Of a stretch of DNA of 64,000 bases, positions 42,595 through 51,478 are shown piece by piece (position 1 is the first letter of the stretch; each line of letters starts with the position of its first letter). The stretch is from positions 19,311 through 83,310 of the forward strand of contig JAJDVT010000140.1 in the NCBI GenBank assembly GCA_022826005.1, given 5' to 3'. The position numbers and the translations under genes are program-made. The notes under the pieces were generated by a model, which was not told the DNA's origin, ran no database searches, and saw nothing but the letters and a program-made list of their open reading frames with translations. This DNA comes from Gemmatimonadota bacterium (GTDB lineage Bacteria; Gemmatimonadota; Gemmatimonadetes; Longimicrobiales; Gaopeijiaceae).

Positions 42595-44427
42595 ATGGCA
42601 GACACGATCGATTACTACGCAAACAAGGCCGACGTGCCGCAGGGGACGCTCGTAGAGCTGTTTTTCCGCACCGTAAGTCGCCTGGCGGACAAGGCCGCGT
42701 ACAACGTGACCGGCCCCAAGGCTCGAACCTACACCTACGCGCAGGTGCGTGACGTGGTGCGGCGGGGGTCCGCGGCGCTCGCGCGGTCGGGCGTCGGGCG
42801 CGGGGACCGGGCGGCCATCCTCTCGGAGAACCGCGTCGAATGGGCGCTGGCGGACTGGTCCTGCCTCTGCGCGGGGGTGGTCGACGTGCCGATCTACAGC
42901 ACGCTTCCTGCGGCCCAGGTCGCCTACATCCTCAAGGACTCCGGCGCCTCGCTGGTCTTCGTCTCCGACGCGGAGCAGCTGGCGAAGGCGCGCGAGGCGG
43001 TGGCCGGGCTGGACCGCGAGGTGGAGATCGTGGTGTTCGACGAGGCGGATGCCGCGGAGGGCGGGGCGGTCGCGTGGCCGGACTTCCTGGCGCGCGGTGA
43101 CGACGCCGGGAACGACGACTTCGAGGCCGATGCCGGCCGGGCCCGGCCCGAGGACGTAGCCACGATGATCTACACCTCCGGCACCACGGGCACGCCGAAG
43201 GGCGTGATGCTCATGCACAACAACGTGGCGTCGAACATCTGGGCGTCCGAGCAGCTGCTCGGGGTCGGCCCCGACGACGTGAGCCTCTCCTTCCTGCCGC
43301 TCTCGCACGTCCTGCAGCGCATGGTGGACTACCTCTTCTTCACCTGCGGATGCACGATCACCCACGGCGCCATCGAGACCGTTGCGGCCGACATGAAGGT
43401 GCTCAGGCCGACCGTGCTGGTTTCGGTCCCGCGCCTCTACGAGAAGGTCTACCAGACGGTGCTCGACGCCAGCGGCCTGAAGGCGAAGATCGTGGGATGG
43501 GCGGCGAAGGTGGGGCGGCGCGTGGCGCTTTGCCGGGAGAGCGGCTCGAGGGTCCCGTTCCTGGTGGGGTTGCGGTACAGGATCGCGGACAAGCTGGTGT
43601 TCGCAAAGATCCGGGCTGCAGTGGGCGGACGGCTGCGCTACTTCGTGAGCGGCGGGGCCGCGCTGGCGCCCGAAATCAACCGTTTCTTCCTGGGCGCCGG
43701 GATCATGATCCTGGAAGGCTACGGGCTGAGCGAGACCTCCCCCGTGACCAACGTGAACACGCCTGAGCAATTCCGCATCGGGACCGTTGGCCGGCCGGTT
43801 CCCGGCACCGAGATCCGGATCGCGGAGGACGGCGAGATCCTCATCCGGGGCCCGCAGGTGATGAAGGGCTACTACGGCCTCGAGGAGATGACGCGCGAGG
43901 TGATCGCCGACGACGGCTGGTTCAGCACCGGCGACATCGGCGAGCTGAGCAACGACGGGTATCTGAAGATCACGGATCGCAAGAAGGACCTCATCAAGAC
44001 GTCGGGCGGAAAGTACGTGGCCCCGCAGCTGATCGAGAACCTGCTCAAGAAGAACGCGTTCGTGGACCAGGCGGTCGTCATCGGCGAGGGCCGCAAGTTC
44101 TGCTCGGTGCTGGTGGTGCCGGCCTTCGAGCGGCTCGGAAGCTGGGCCGAGGGCGCCGGGCTCCACGCATCCGACGCACGGGCGCTGTTGGGCGACCCGA
44201 AATGCCAGGCCCTGCTGCAGGAGGAGTTGTTCAGCGAGATGCGGGATCTGGCACGCTTCGAGAAGCCGAAGAAGGTCGGGCTCGTGGCCGACGCCTTCAC
44301 TGTGGAGAACGGGGCGATGACCCCGACGCAGAAGGTGAAGCGCGACGTTGTCACCGAGCGCTACGCCGGGCTCATCGAGTCGTTCTACAGCGCGGACTCG
44401 GTCGAGCAGACGATGTTCGTGGCCTGA
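42595..44427 (+). CDS. Long-chain fatty-acid--CoA ligase (AMP-forming)
   Basis: 610 residues from ATG 42595. The P-loop of the adenylate-forming family is IYTSGTTGTPKGVMLMH, about residue 195. Later motifs are GYGLSETSPVTNVN, DGWFSTGDIGELSNDGYLKI and TDRKKDLIKTSGGKYVAPQL; the C-terminal catalytic Lys falls in MTPTQKVKRD. The length and GKYVAPQ motif match FadD15/eukaryotic ACSL-type ligases. It activates fatty acids for membrane lipid synthesis or beta-oxidation, consistent with an acyl-CoA dehydrogenase at 60086. The stop overlaps the CutA start (TGATG). Confidence 0.93.
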   Translation: MADTIDYYANKADVPQGTLVELFFRTVSRLADKAAYNVTGPKARTYTYAQVRDVVRRGSAALARSGVGRGDRAAILSENRVEWALADWSCLCAGVVDVPIYSTLPAAQVAYILKDSGASLVFVSDAEQLAKAREAVAGLDREVEIVVFDEADAAEGGAVAWPDFLARGDDAGNDDFEADAGRARPEDVATMIYTSGTTGTPKGVMLMHNNVASNIWASEQLLGVGPDDVSLSFLPLSHVLQRMVDYLFFTCGCTITHGAIETVAADMKVLRPTVLVSVPRLYEKVYQTVLDASGLKAKIVGWAAKVGRRVALCRESGSRVPFLVGLRYRIADKLVFAKIRAAVGGRLRYFVSGGAALAPEINRFFLGAGIMILEGYGLSETSPVTNVNTPEQFRIGTVGRPVPGTEIRIAEDGEILIRGPQVMKGYYGLEEMTREVIADDGWFSTGDIGELSNDGYLKITDRKKDLIKTSGGKYVAPQLIENLLKKNAFVDQAVVIGEGRKFCSVLVVPAFERLGSWAEGAGLHASDARALLGDPKCQALLQEELFSEMRDLARFEKPKKVGLVADAFTVENGAMTPTQKVKRDVVTERYAGLIESFYSADSVEQTMFVA

Positions 44428-44774
44428 TGGGCCGCGCCACCGGGGTGGTGACGGTCCTCATGACCGCGCCGGGCGCGGGTGCGGCCGAAGATGTCGTGCG
44501 CGCCCTCGTCGAGGAGCGGCTGGCGGCGTGCGGGAACATCGTGCCGGGTGCGGTGAGCGTCTATCGCTGGAAGGGTGAAGTGCACCGGGACGAGGAGTCC
44601 TTGGTGATCCTCAAGACGACCCGTGAGGTCCTTCCGCACCTGCTCGAGCGCGCGGCGCAGCTGCACCCGTACGATGTGCCCGAGTTGATCGCGCACGAGG
44701 TGGTGGACGGGACGGCGGCCTACCTCGAATGGGTGGGAACGGAGTGCGGCGCCGGAGCGGAGGCCGTGCGATGA
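44427..44774 (+). CDS. cutA: Divalent-cation tolerance protein CutA
   Basis: 115 residues. Typical motifs are LVEERLAACGNIVPGAVSVY, the segment WKGEVHRDEESLVILKTT and LHPYDVPELIAHEVVDGTAA. CutA forms a trimer with a ferredoxin-like fold; proposed roles are copper tolerance or signalling, and the exact function is unsettled. The ATG overlaps the ligase stop, and its own stop overlaps the next gene by ATGA. Confidence 0.92.
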   Translation: MGRATGVVTVLMTAPGAGAAEDVVRALVEERLAACGNIVPGAVSVYRWKGEVHRDEESLVILKTTREVLPHLLERAAQLHPYDVPELIAHEVVDGTAAYLEWVGTECGAGAEAVR

Positions 44775-45103
44775 CGCTCTTCTGGCAGATACTCGGTGGG
44801 TTGCTCGCGCTGGCGCTTGGCATCTATCTGGGGATGCCCGGCCGATCGGACGGAGCGGGACCACTCCTCGGTCGGTGGCGTGGCAGGAACGCCCGCAGGG
44901 TAGGGGAGCACAGCAAGAGGCATCTCGAGGAGCTGGAACGGGCCCTGGGGAATGAATGGGGGCAGAGCCGGAGGGCGAAGCGCCATTTCACCCTCTTCGG
45001 TTGGCTGAGAAAGGACCCGCGCGGGTCCCATCAGCGGCGCTCGCGGCAGTACTTCCGCACCGCGGCGCCCAGGCGCGGAGGGCGGATCAGCAGGAGACGC
45101 TAG
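44771..45103 (+). CDS. Small basic single-pass membrane protein
   Basis: 110 residues from ATG 44771, overlapping the CutA stop. One membrane segment (FWQILGGLLALALGIYLGMP) precedes a strongly basic cytoplasmic tail (RSRQYFRTAAPRRGGRISRRR region), which could bind nucleic acid or acidic lipids. No known family recognised. It ends at a TAG one base before repeat copy C. Confidence 0.6.
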   Translation: MTLFWQILGGLLALALGIYLGMPGRSDGAGPLLGRWRGRNARRVGEHSKRHLEELERALGNEWGQSRRAKRHFTLFGWLRKDPRGSHQRRSRQYFRTAAPRRGGRISRRR

Positions 45104-45104
45104 G

Positions 45105-45157
45105 CAGTCCGTGGCCCATGTCCCGGTTGCAGGCGGGCCGACGATGCATCCGGGCTG
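45105..45157 (+). repeat. Structured intergenic repeat, copy C
   Basis: The ends CAGTCCG (45105-45111) and CGGGCTG (45151-45157) pair with one G-U, bounding 53 bp. The block CGATGCATCCGGGCTGA is shared with copy A. It starts one base after a stop codon, as the degenerate copy at 61272 does. Confidence 0.7.
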
Positions 45158-45197
45158 AGCCGCGGGCGGCCCTGGCAACGAGCGGAGCGGCGAGCCG

Positions 45198-46766
45198 TCA
45201 GGCCCAGAACCGGTTCAGCACCACCAGCAGGGTTCCGATGAACGCTCCGAGGGCGTAGCCCAGCACGATGATCATGCGCAGCTCCCGGTCCGTCACCCTC
45301 CGGACCAGCTCCTCCATCCGCTCGACCGGGAACTCCAGCACCTTTTCCTCGACGCGGCGCGCAACGTCGAGGCGGGTCACCACGGAGGGGATCTGGGCCT
45401 GGATCCCCCGCCACAGCGGGTCACTGGCGGCCTGCCGGATGCTGTCCGCGGCGCCGCTGGGGAGCAGCCTGGCGGGCCGGCCGATGGGACGATCCAGGGC
45501 GGCCGTGGCAAGCCGGCGCACCCCGTCGCGGTAGACGGTTGCGGCGACTTCGGTCCTGACAGCCGCGACCACCCAGTTGGACACCCGTTCGGGAGATACC
45601 TCCTGCAGCAGCTCTCCCCAGGTGCGCTCGGAGACGCGGGCCAGCCCGGTTTCCAGCTTCTCGGTCAGGAAGTCGCGCGCAGAGCGATCGCGCGCCAGCT
45701 CCACCAGCCACGACGAGAACGTCTCGATCGTTTCGTCGACTCCGGCGTCGCCCGGCTTGCCGAACACATCGGTGACCGGCCGGTCCAGCAGATCGCCGAT
45801 CGCGTCGCTGATGCCCCTGGCCGTGGCTTCCTCGGCGTCAGGCTCGTGGAAGAGCCCGGCGATCCTCTCCGCTCCCTCCGACTGGATGGTTCGGAATACC
45901 TTGGCGATCGTCTCCTCGTTGAGGACCAGCCGCGCGACGACCCGCTGGTGAAAGCGGAGGTCCTGCAGAAAGCGTCGCAGGAGATCCCGGGTCACCCGCT
46001 CGAAGCGGAGTCGGGTGGCAGGCTGGTCGAGGACTGCGCCCAGGCGCCGTATGACGAGCGGCACGTAGCCGGCGATCGCCCGCTCCACCGCGGGAACCAT
46101 CCCGGCGGGAAGCAAACCCCTGAGGGTGACATCCGGCTTCAGCAACTGCTCCACGGCATCGTTAAGGTACTCGGACACAGCCACGCGGAACCGGTCGGTC
46201 GAGACCGCGGCCTCGGCCCAACCCGCCACTGCGGCGGCGACCCTGGCCTCCCGCCCGGGGACCAGTACGTCGCTCACGGGCTGGTCGGCGACGAAGGCCG
46301 CCAGCTCCGACGCCCGCGCCTCCACCGCTTCGGCGAACTCGGCGGAGTGAAGATGCTTCTCGATCCTGGCTATGGTGTGGTCGAGCACATCCTCGATGAC
46401 CGGGGCGGCCTCGGCCATAACCTCGGGGCCCAGAAGATCGCGCACCGAGCCCCTCTCGACCTCCAGCACGTCGTCGAGGAAGCGCGCAAGCCCGCGGTCG
46501 AACGCATCCCGGAATTCGGGCTCGGCCAGGACGCGGGTGAGGTCGTCCTCCGTCAGGAGCCGGTTCCCCACGGCGCGCCCGATCGCGGCGGCCAGACGGG
46601 CCTGGTTCTTGGGGATGGCCCCCTGCAGGAAGGGGATGCGGAGTCCCAGAACGCGCGGCGGACGGTACGGGTGAAAGAGCATCCAGATCGCGACGGTGTT
46701 CGTGAGGCCGCCGGCAAGCGCTCCCCCCACGATCGTCACGATGGCCCGCAGAAGCACCTCGCTCAT
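45198..46766 (-). CDS. DUF445 (YheB-like) membrane protein
   Basis: 522 residues. The N-terminal membrane motif GGALAGGLTNTVAIWMLFHP followed by YRPP and PFLQGAIPKNQARLAAAIG is the DUF445 signature. A long helical middle and a C-terminal membrane segment (MIIVLGYALGAFIGTLLVVL) complete it. In Bacillus YheB is a spore coat protein, but elsewhere the function is unknown. It is the last gene of a minus-strand operon with the lipoprotein at 46789 and the DUF1499-like protein. Confidence 0.85.
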   Translation of the reverse strand: MSEVLLRAIVTIVGGALAGGLTNTVAIWMLFHPYRPPRVLGLRIPFLQGAIPKNQARLAAAIGRAVGNRLLTEDDLTRVLAEPEFRDAFDRGLARFLDDVLEVERGSVRDLLGPEVMAEAAPVIEDVLDHTIARIEKHLHSAEFAEAVEARASELAAFVADQPVSDVLVPGREARVAAAVAGWAEAAVSTDRFRVAVSEYLNDAVEQLLKPDVTLRGLLPAGMVPAVERAIAGYVPLVIRRLGAVLDQPATRLRFERVTRDLLRRFLQDLRFHQRVVARLVLNEETIAKVFRTIQSEGAERIAGLFHEPDAEEATARGISDAIGDLLDRPVTDVFGKPGDAGVDETIETFSSWLVELARDRSARDFLTEKLETGLARVSERTWGELLQEVSPERVSNWVVAAVRTEVAATVYRDGVRRLATAALDRPIGRPARLLPSGAADSIRQAASDPLWRGIQAQIPSVVTRLDVARRVEEKVLEFPVERMEELVRRVTDRELRMIIVLGYALGAFIGTLLVVLNRFWA

Positions 46767-46788
46767 TCCAACGGCCTCCCCGCCCGAG

Positions 46789-47757
46789 TCATCGCTGGAA
46801 GTGCCTCAGGAATCCCTTCACCGCCACCTCCACTTCGTCCACGGTGACCCGGCCGGCGACTTCGTAGACCGCGAGCACCGGCAGGATGGCCCCGGAGCCG
46901 TCCAGTGCCTGCACATGCGAACTCCGGGACTCGAATTCCCCAGAAAGCATGCCGTCGTCCGACTCGATGCGCCACAGCACCGGGACGCCCCGGCGGGCCC
47001 GCTCGAAGCCGCGGGTCTCTTCCCAGGTCACGTCCACGTCAGGCCAATAGAGTTCGACGGTGTCACGGCGGGCCCACGCCTGGTAGCGGCGTTGCCCTTC
47101 GAGGTTGGCGAGGACCAGCTGCAGGCGGTCGTCCCCGAGCAGCACCGCCAACTCGGTGCTCCCGCCGTTGCCGCCGGTCCGCACCGCGGACGCGTCCAGC
47201 ACCAGACCCTCCGTCTCCACGTCGGCCAGGCGGACGGCGCCCTCGAGGAGGCGGTAGGTTGCGCCCCGCTGACCTCTCCACTCGACAACCGTCCGGCCCA
47301 GCCGCAGCGACAGGTCGCGCACACCCTCCCGGTAGTAGATCTCCTCCAGGACGTCCTCGAGCCCCACCACCAGGCGTGCCGGTCCCCGCGGCACGATCCG
47401 CCAGGGCGTGCGCGTGAGGTCCGTCGTCCATTCGTCCTCCATGAACAGGCGCCACTGCCCGGACCGACCCAGCCAGCCCCGGATCGACCTGTGCACACCT
47501 TCGGTCTCGACGCGGTTCTCGAAATCCCACGGGACGAACTGCGCCGAATCGCCGGAGGTCTCGACGAAGACGATCGAGCGCTGATAAGTGGTACCTGGAG
47601 TGATAACCTCGGTCGCCGGGGTGCCGCCGCCGGCATCGAGACCGGCTTCCGTTCCGCGCGTTCCCGCCTCGGGATTTCCGCCCCCGCACGATCCGCCCAG
47701 GATGGGGGCGACGATCGCGGCCGCCGTCCGCCACGGGGCCGCAGGGGCGTTTCTCAC
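46789..47757 (-). CDS. Lipoprotein of unknown function
   Basis: 322 residues from a GTG at 47757 that overlaps the previous gene (GTGA, 47754-47757). The leader ends IVAPILGGSC, a lipobox, followed by a Gly/Thr-rich linker. The mature protein is beta-rich (STELAVLLGDDRLQLVLANL and WARRDTVELYWPDVDVTWEE). No catalytic motif recognised. It lies 22 bp before the DUF445 gene. Confidence 0.65.
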   Translation of the reverse strand: MRNAPAAPWRTAAAIVAPILGGSCGGGNPEAGTRGTEAGLDAGGGTPATEVITPGTTYQRSIVFVETSGDSAQFVPWDFENRVETEGVHRSIRGWLGRSGQWRLFMEDEWTTDLTRTPWRIVPRGPARLVVGLEDVLEEIYYREGVRDLSLRLGRTVVEWRGQRGATYRLLEGAVRLADVETEGLVLDASAVRTGGNGGSTELAVLLGDDRLQLVLANLEGQRRYQAWARRDTVELYWPDVDVTWEETRGFERARRGVPVLWRIESDDGMLSGEFESRSSHVQALDGSGAILPVLAVYEVAGRVTVDEVEVAVKGFLRHFQR

Positions 47758-48170
47758 GCGGCGCGTCCTTCCCGCGGCCGCACATCGAGCACCTGGGCCG
47801 GCCCGGCCTCCAGCGCCCGGTCGAGCGCGGAGAAGAAGCGCCGGATCCTCGAGGCGTTCACACCGAGGTCACCGCCGCGATGCCGTCCCTCGGCCGCCAG
47901 GTCCACGCGCGTCTGTGCGTCGTCGTCCAGGGAGACGGTGATCACGACGGCGGCGGGGAAGAGCCGCAGCAGCCCGCGCACGCGGGCCTCGACGATGCCG
48001 GCCAGGTCGTCCGACGCCGTCACTGCCCAGCCCCGGAGTCCGCCCGCGGCGAGTCGCACGGCTGCCTCCCAGACGGTCCCGAAAGGAATGGCGTAGGTCC
48101 TGCCGGAAAGCCCGGGGATGCCGGAGTTCCAGCTGGAATGAGCGGAACTGCTGGTAAGTCCATGCCACAT
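47754..48170 (-). CDS. DUF1499-like protein
   Basis: 138 residues from ATG 48170. YAIPFGTVWEAAVRLAAGGL followed by RGWAVTASDDLAGIVEARV, TVSLDDDAQTRVDLAAEGR and DLGVNASRIRRFFSALDRAL matches the strand/helix order and the NARRIRRFL-type ending of the DUF1499 family. Function unknown; sometimes linked to outer-membrane maintenance. It heads the three-gene minus-strand operon and is divergent from the nucleotidyltransferase at 48344. Confidence 0.6.
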   Translation of the reverse strand: MWHGLTSSSAHSSWNSGIPGLSGRTYAIPFGTVWEAAVRLAAGGLRGWAVTASDDLAGIVEARVRGLLRLFPAAVVITVSLDDDAQTRVDLAAEGRHRGGDLGVNASRIRRFFSALDRALEAGPAQVLDVRPREGRAA

Positions 48171-48190
48171 GCCTTTGTCCCCCGATGGAA

Positions 48191-48243
48191 GGATCGCGGA
48201 TGCATCGATGGCTGCAACCGGGCCTGCGAAAGCTGTCCAGAGC
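48191..48243 (-). repeat. Structured intergenic repeat, degenerate copy D
   Basis: It aligns to copy C read in reverse, sharing GCGGATGCATCG and CTGCAACCGGG, but the terminal inverted repeat has decayed. It sits in the divergent region between 48170 and 48344. Confidence 0.35.
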
Positions 48244-48343
48244 GAAGGCCCGAGGTCAACACCGCGCGTTGGTGCATTGCGCTTCCGAACCTCCGCTATC
48301 TTCAATCTCGCATTGGACACCAGGAAAGGATCTCCTCGCCCGA

Positions 48344-49363
48344 ATGAAAGCCGTCATCCCGCTCGCGGGCAAAGGCACCCGTCTGCGGCCACACACACAT
48401 CTGACCCCCAAGCCCCTGATCCGGGTCGCCGGCAAGCCCGTCCTCGACTTCATCCTCGACGACCTGCTGGCGGCCGGAGTTTCCGAGATCGTCTTCATCG
48501 TGGGACACCTGCAGGAAGCAGTCCGCGCGCACGTCGCCGCCAGCTACCCCGCCGTCCGCGCCCGCTACGTGGTACAGGAGGTGCAGGACGGGACGGCGGG
48601 AGCGGTTGCGCTGGCGCGTCCGTGGGCGGACGACGAACTGCTCATCCTGTTTGCCGACACGCTGTTCGAGGTGGACCTGTCGATCACGCGAACGCTGGGC
48701 GCGGACCGGGCCGGGGTGATCTGGGCGAAGGAGGTCGAGGACTACCGGCGCTTCGGCGTGATCGTCACCGACGACAACGGCGACATGACCCGGATCGTGG
48801 AGAAGCCGAGCGAGCCGGTGTCGCGCCTGGCCAACATCGGGCTGTACTACATCCGCGACCCCGGTCTCCTCTTCGAGGGGATCGCGCAGACGCTGGCGCG
48901 CGGCCCGGGGCCGGCGGGCGAGTACTACCTGACCGACGCCTTCCAGTACATGGTCGACGCGGGGGCGCGGATCGCGACCGCGCCGGTGCGCACCTGGCTC
49001 GATGCCGGGAAGGTGGACGCCCTGCTCGAGGCCAACCGGTACCTGGTGGGCGGCAGCAGGGGTGGGGTGGACCGGGCGGCCCGGGTGTCGGAGTCGGTGG
49101 TGTCGCCGCTCGCACGGATCGAGGCGGGTGCCCGTGTGACCGGGTGCCGGATCGGCGGGAACGTGACGGTCGAAGCGGGCGCGTGCGTGCGTGACTCGGA
49201 GCTGGGCGACACGATCGTGGGGCGGGGGGCGCGGGTGGAGGGCTGCCGGCTCAGCCGCTCGGTCATCGGCAGCGACGCGGTCGTGACGGGCTGCGAGGGC
49301 ACCCTGAACGTGATGGATCATTCGGCGGTGCTTTGCCGCGGGGCGGGCGGGTCGCAATCTTGA
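48344..49363 (+). CDS. NDP-sugar pyrophosphorylase (glucose-1-phosphate thymidylyltransferase-like)
   Basis: 339 residues. The nucleotide-binding signature MKAVIPLAGKGTRLRPHT, followed by LTPKPLIRVAGKPVLDFILD, marks sugar-1-phosphate nucleotidyltransferases. DELLILFADTLF holds the metal-binding Asp, and RIVEKPSEPVSRLANIGLYY the sugar-binding region. From ~235 a left-handed beta-helix follows (RIEAGARVTGCRIGGNVTVE, SELGDTIVGRGARVEG), as in RmlA-long/GlmU-like enzymes. Product sugar unknown; no other sugar genes are adjacent. Confidence 0.88.
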   Translation: MKAVIPLAGKGTRLRPHTHLTPKPLIRVAGKPVLDFILDDLLAAGVSEIVFIVGHLQEAVRAHVAASYPAVRARYVVQEVQDGTAGAVALARPWADDELLILFADTLFEVDLSITRTLGADRAGVIWAKEVEDYRRFGVIVTDDNGDMTRIVEKPSEPVSRLANIGLYYIRDPGLLFEGIAQTLARGPGPAGEYYLTDAFQYMVDAGARIATAPVRTWLDAGKVDALLEANRYLVGGSRGGVDRAARVSESVVSPLARIEAGARVTGCRIGGNVTVEAGACVRDSELGDTIVGRGARVEGCRLSRSVIGSDAVVTGCEGTLNVMDHSAVLCRGAGGSQS

Positions 49364-49415
49364 AGTGGCCGGGCGCGCACCGGCGACGGGACCGGGAGAG
49401 AGGAATGGAGCCAGG

Positions 49416-50663
49416 ATGAACGGCAGGGGCCTGATTCACGACTGGAATGTGGCCGAATTCGATACCCTCGCGTGGGGCCGACACGTTGAGCTGGATGACG
49501 AGACCCTCCGGGACGGCCTGCAGTCGCCGTCGGTCACCGACCCGCCCATCGCCGCCAAGATCCGCCTCCTGCACCTCATGGACGAGCTGGGCATACACGC
49601 CGCGGCCGTCGGTCTCCCGGCGGCGGGACCGAGAGCCGTGGAGGACGTCACCCGCCTCTGCGAGGAGATCCGCGATTCGAAGCTGTCCATCGACCCCAAC
49701 TGCGCTGCCCGCACGGTGGTCGGGGATGTCGAACCGGCGGTGAGGATCGCGCAACGCACCGGGGTTGCCATCGAGGTCTGCGCCTTCATCGGCAGTTCGC
49801 CCATCCGGCGCTTCGCGGAAGGCTGGACGCTCGACCGCATGCTGCGGACCGCCGAGGAGTCGGTCTCGTTCTGCGTGAGGGAGGGCCTGCCCCTCATGTT
49901 CGTCACCGAAGACACCACGCGGGCGGACGCGGAGACGCTCAAGGCGCTCTACGGGAACGCCATCCGTTGGGGCGCACGCCGCATCTGCCTCTCGGACACG
50001 GTGGGGCATGCGACCCCGTCGGGGGTCAGGGCGCTCCTGCGGTTCGTGAAGCGGGAGATCGTGGACCCTTCGGGCGTACGGGTGAAGATCGACTGGCACG
50101 GCCACCGCGACCGCGGGCTGGGCCTGGCCAACGCGCTCGCGGCCATCGAGGCGGGGGCGGACCGGATCCACGCCACCGCCATGGGGATCGGGGAACGCGT
50201 CGGCAACGTGGAGATGGATCTTCTGCTGGTGAACCTGGCGCTTGCAGGCGTTCACGATGCGGACCTTTCGCTGCTCTCCGAGTATTGCGAGCTGGTCGCC
50301 AGCGAGTGCGAGGTCCCGCTCCCGCCGAACTACCCGGTAATCGGTTCCGATGCGTTCCGCACGGCTACGGGCGTCCACGCCGCCGCCATCATCAAGGCCC
50401 AGGCGAAGGGCGCGGACTGGCTGGCGGACCGGGTCTATTCGGGCGTTCCCGCGTCTCTCGTGGGCCGGCACCAGGAGATCGAGGTCGGGCCCATGTCCGG
50501 GATCTCCAACGTGAGGTACTGGCTGGCCGACCGGGGATACGACGCCGGGGACACGGAACTGTGTGAACGGATCTTCAACCGGGCGAAGGAAGTCGATCAC
50601 ACCCTCACCGAGGACGAGGTCGTCAGGATCGTCGAGCAGGTCCGGGCGGAGTCGCCGCGGTGA
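49416..50663 (+). CDS. 2-isopropylmalate synthase / HMGL-like carboxylase-lyase
   Basis: 415 residues from ATG 49416 (GGAG upstream). The TIM-barrel signature is VELDDETLRDGLQSPS, the metal-binding HxH is in KIDWHGHRDRGLGLANALAA, and TAMGIGERVGNVEMDLLL follows, as in LeuA/NifV/citramalate synthases. It ends in a post-barrel helical region and lacks the LeuA allosteric domain, so feedback control by leucine is unlikely. It could be isopropylmalate, homocitrate or a related synthase. Notably it is the first gene of the phosphate operon, overlapping phoB by GTGA. Confidence 0.82.
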   Translation: MNGRGLIHDWNVAEFDTLAWGRHVELDDETLRDGLQSPSVTDPPIAAKIRLLHLMDELGIHAAAVGLPAAGPRAVEDVTRLCEEIRDSKLSIDPNCAARTVVGDVEPAVRIAQRTGVAIEVCAFIGSSPIRRFAEGWTLDRMLRTAEESVSFCVREGLPLMFVTEDTTRADAETLKALYGNAIRWGARRICLSDTVGHATPSGVRALLRFVKREIVDPSGVRVKIDWHGHRDRGLGLANALAAIEAGADRIHATAMGIGERVGNVEMDLLLVNLALAGVHDADLSLLSEYCELVASECEVPLPPNYPVIGSDAFRTATGVHAAAIIKAQAKGADWLADRVYSGVPASLVGRHQEIEVGPMSGISNVRYWLADRGYDAGDTELCERIFNRAKEVDHTLTEDEVVRIVEQVRAESPR

Positions 50664-51397
50664 CGGGCAAGTCAGAACCGCCTGCCCGCATTCTCGTCAT
50701 CGAGGACGACCCGGGAATTGCGGCGCTGGTGGCGTACCAGCTCACCCGCGCGGGCTATCGCGTCGAGACGGCCGGGGGCGGCGACGGCGGCCTCGATTCG
50801 CTGCACCGGGAGATCCCCGATCTGGTCGTTTTGGACAGGATGCTGCCGGGCGTGTCGGGCGACCAGGTGCTCAAGGCCATCCGTCAGGATCCCGCGACGC
50901 GCTCTCTCCCCGTGCTGGTCCTCACGGCCAAGCGGGAGGAGGCCGACCGCATCCAGGGACTGGAGATGGGGGCGGACGACTATCTGACCAAGCCCTTCAG
51001 TCCCAGGGAACTCGTGTTGCGGGTCGAGGCGATCCTGAGGCGGATCCGCGGATTCGCAGGTATGGCCGACCACGAGGGCGGGGTGCTCAGGGTCGGAGAT
51101 CTGTCCCTGGACGTGGGTTCGATGCGGGTGAGGCTCGGCAACGAGGAGATCCTCGTTACGCCCACGGAGTACCGGCTGCTCAGGGCTCTGCTGGAGAACA
51201 GGGGACGCATGCAGAGGCGGGCCGACCTGCTGGAGGCGGCGTGGGACGCGGATGGCAAGGCCAGGGGCGGGATGCGAACGCGGACCGTGGACATGCATAT
51301 TCGTCGTCTGCGTACCAAACTGGGGCATGCGGGTGATTGGATCGAGACCGTCCGCGGATTCGGGTACCGGTTCAGGGGACCTGAGCCCGCGGGGTAG
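50660..51397 (+). CDS. phoB: PhoB-type response regulator
   Basis: 245 residues. The receiver domain has acidic pocket E15-D17, phosphoacceptor D59 (VVLDRMLPG), T89 and K111 (LTKPF). The C-terminal winged helix is OmpR/PhoB type: TPTEYRLLRALLENRGRMQR, then TVDMHIRRLRTKLG, then ETVRGFGYRF. It is followed 81 bp later by the PhoR-PstS fusion and the Pst transporter, so it is assigned as the phosphate-starvation activator by context. Confidence 0.9.
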   Translation: MTGKSEPPARILVIEDDPGIAALVAYQLTRAGYRVETAGGGDGGLDSLHREIPDLVVLDRMLPGVSGDQVLKAIRQDPATRSLPVLVLTAKREEADRIQGLEMGADDYLTKPFSPRELVLRVEAILRRIRGFAGMADHEGGVLRVGDLSLDVGSMRVRLGNEEILVTPTEYRLLRALLENRGRMQRRADLLEAAWDADGKARGGMRTRTVDMHIRRLRTKLGHAGDWIETVRGFGYRFRGPEPAG

Positions 51398-51478
51398 CAG
51401 GAGTCACGGCGGCGCCCGGCTCGATCCGTCCTCGGCAGGGGACGGGGTGTCGGCAGTCGCCCAACGCGTGGCGGTACA

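Noticed and set aside
33841..45157. The 52-53 bp repeats as a dispersed CRISPR or tRNA genes
   Set aside because: Copies are kilobases apart and in both orientations; they lack tRNA B-box and CCA features despite a clover-like fold.
48302..49357. Open frame antisense to the sugar nucleotidyltransferase
   Set aside because: Shadow frame, His/Arg/Pro-rich; the sense strand has the full nucleotidyltransferase signature.
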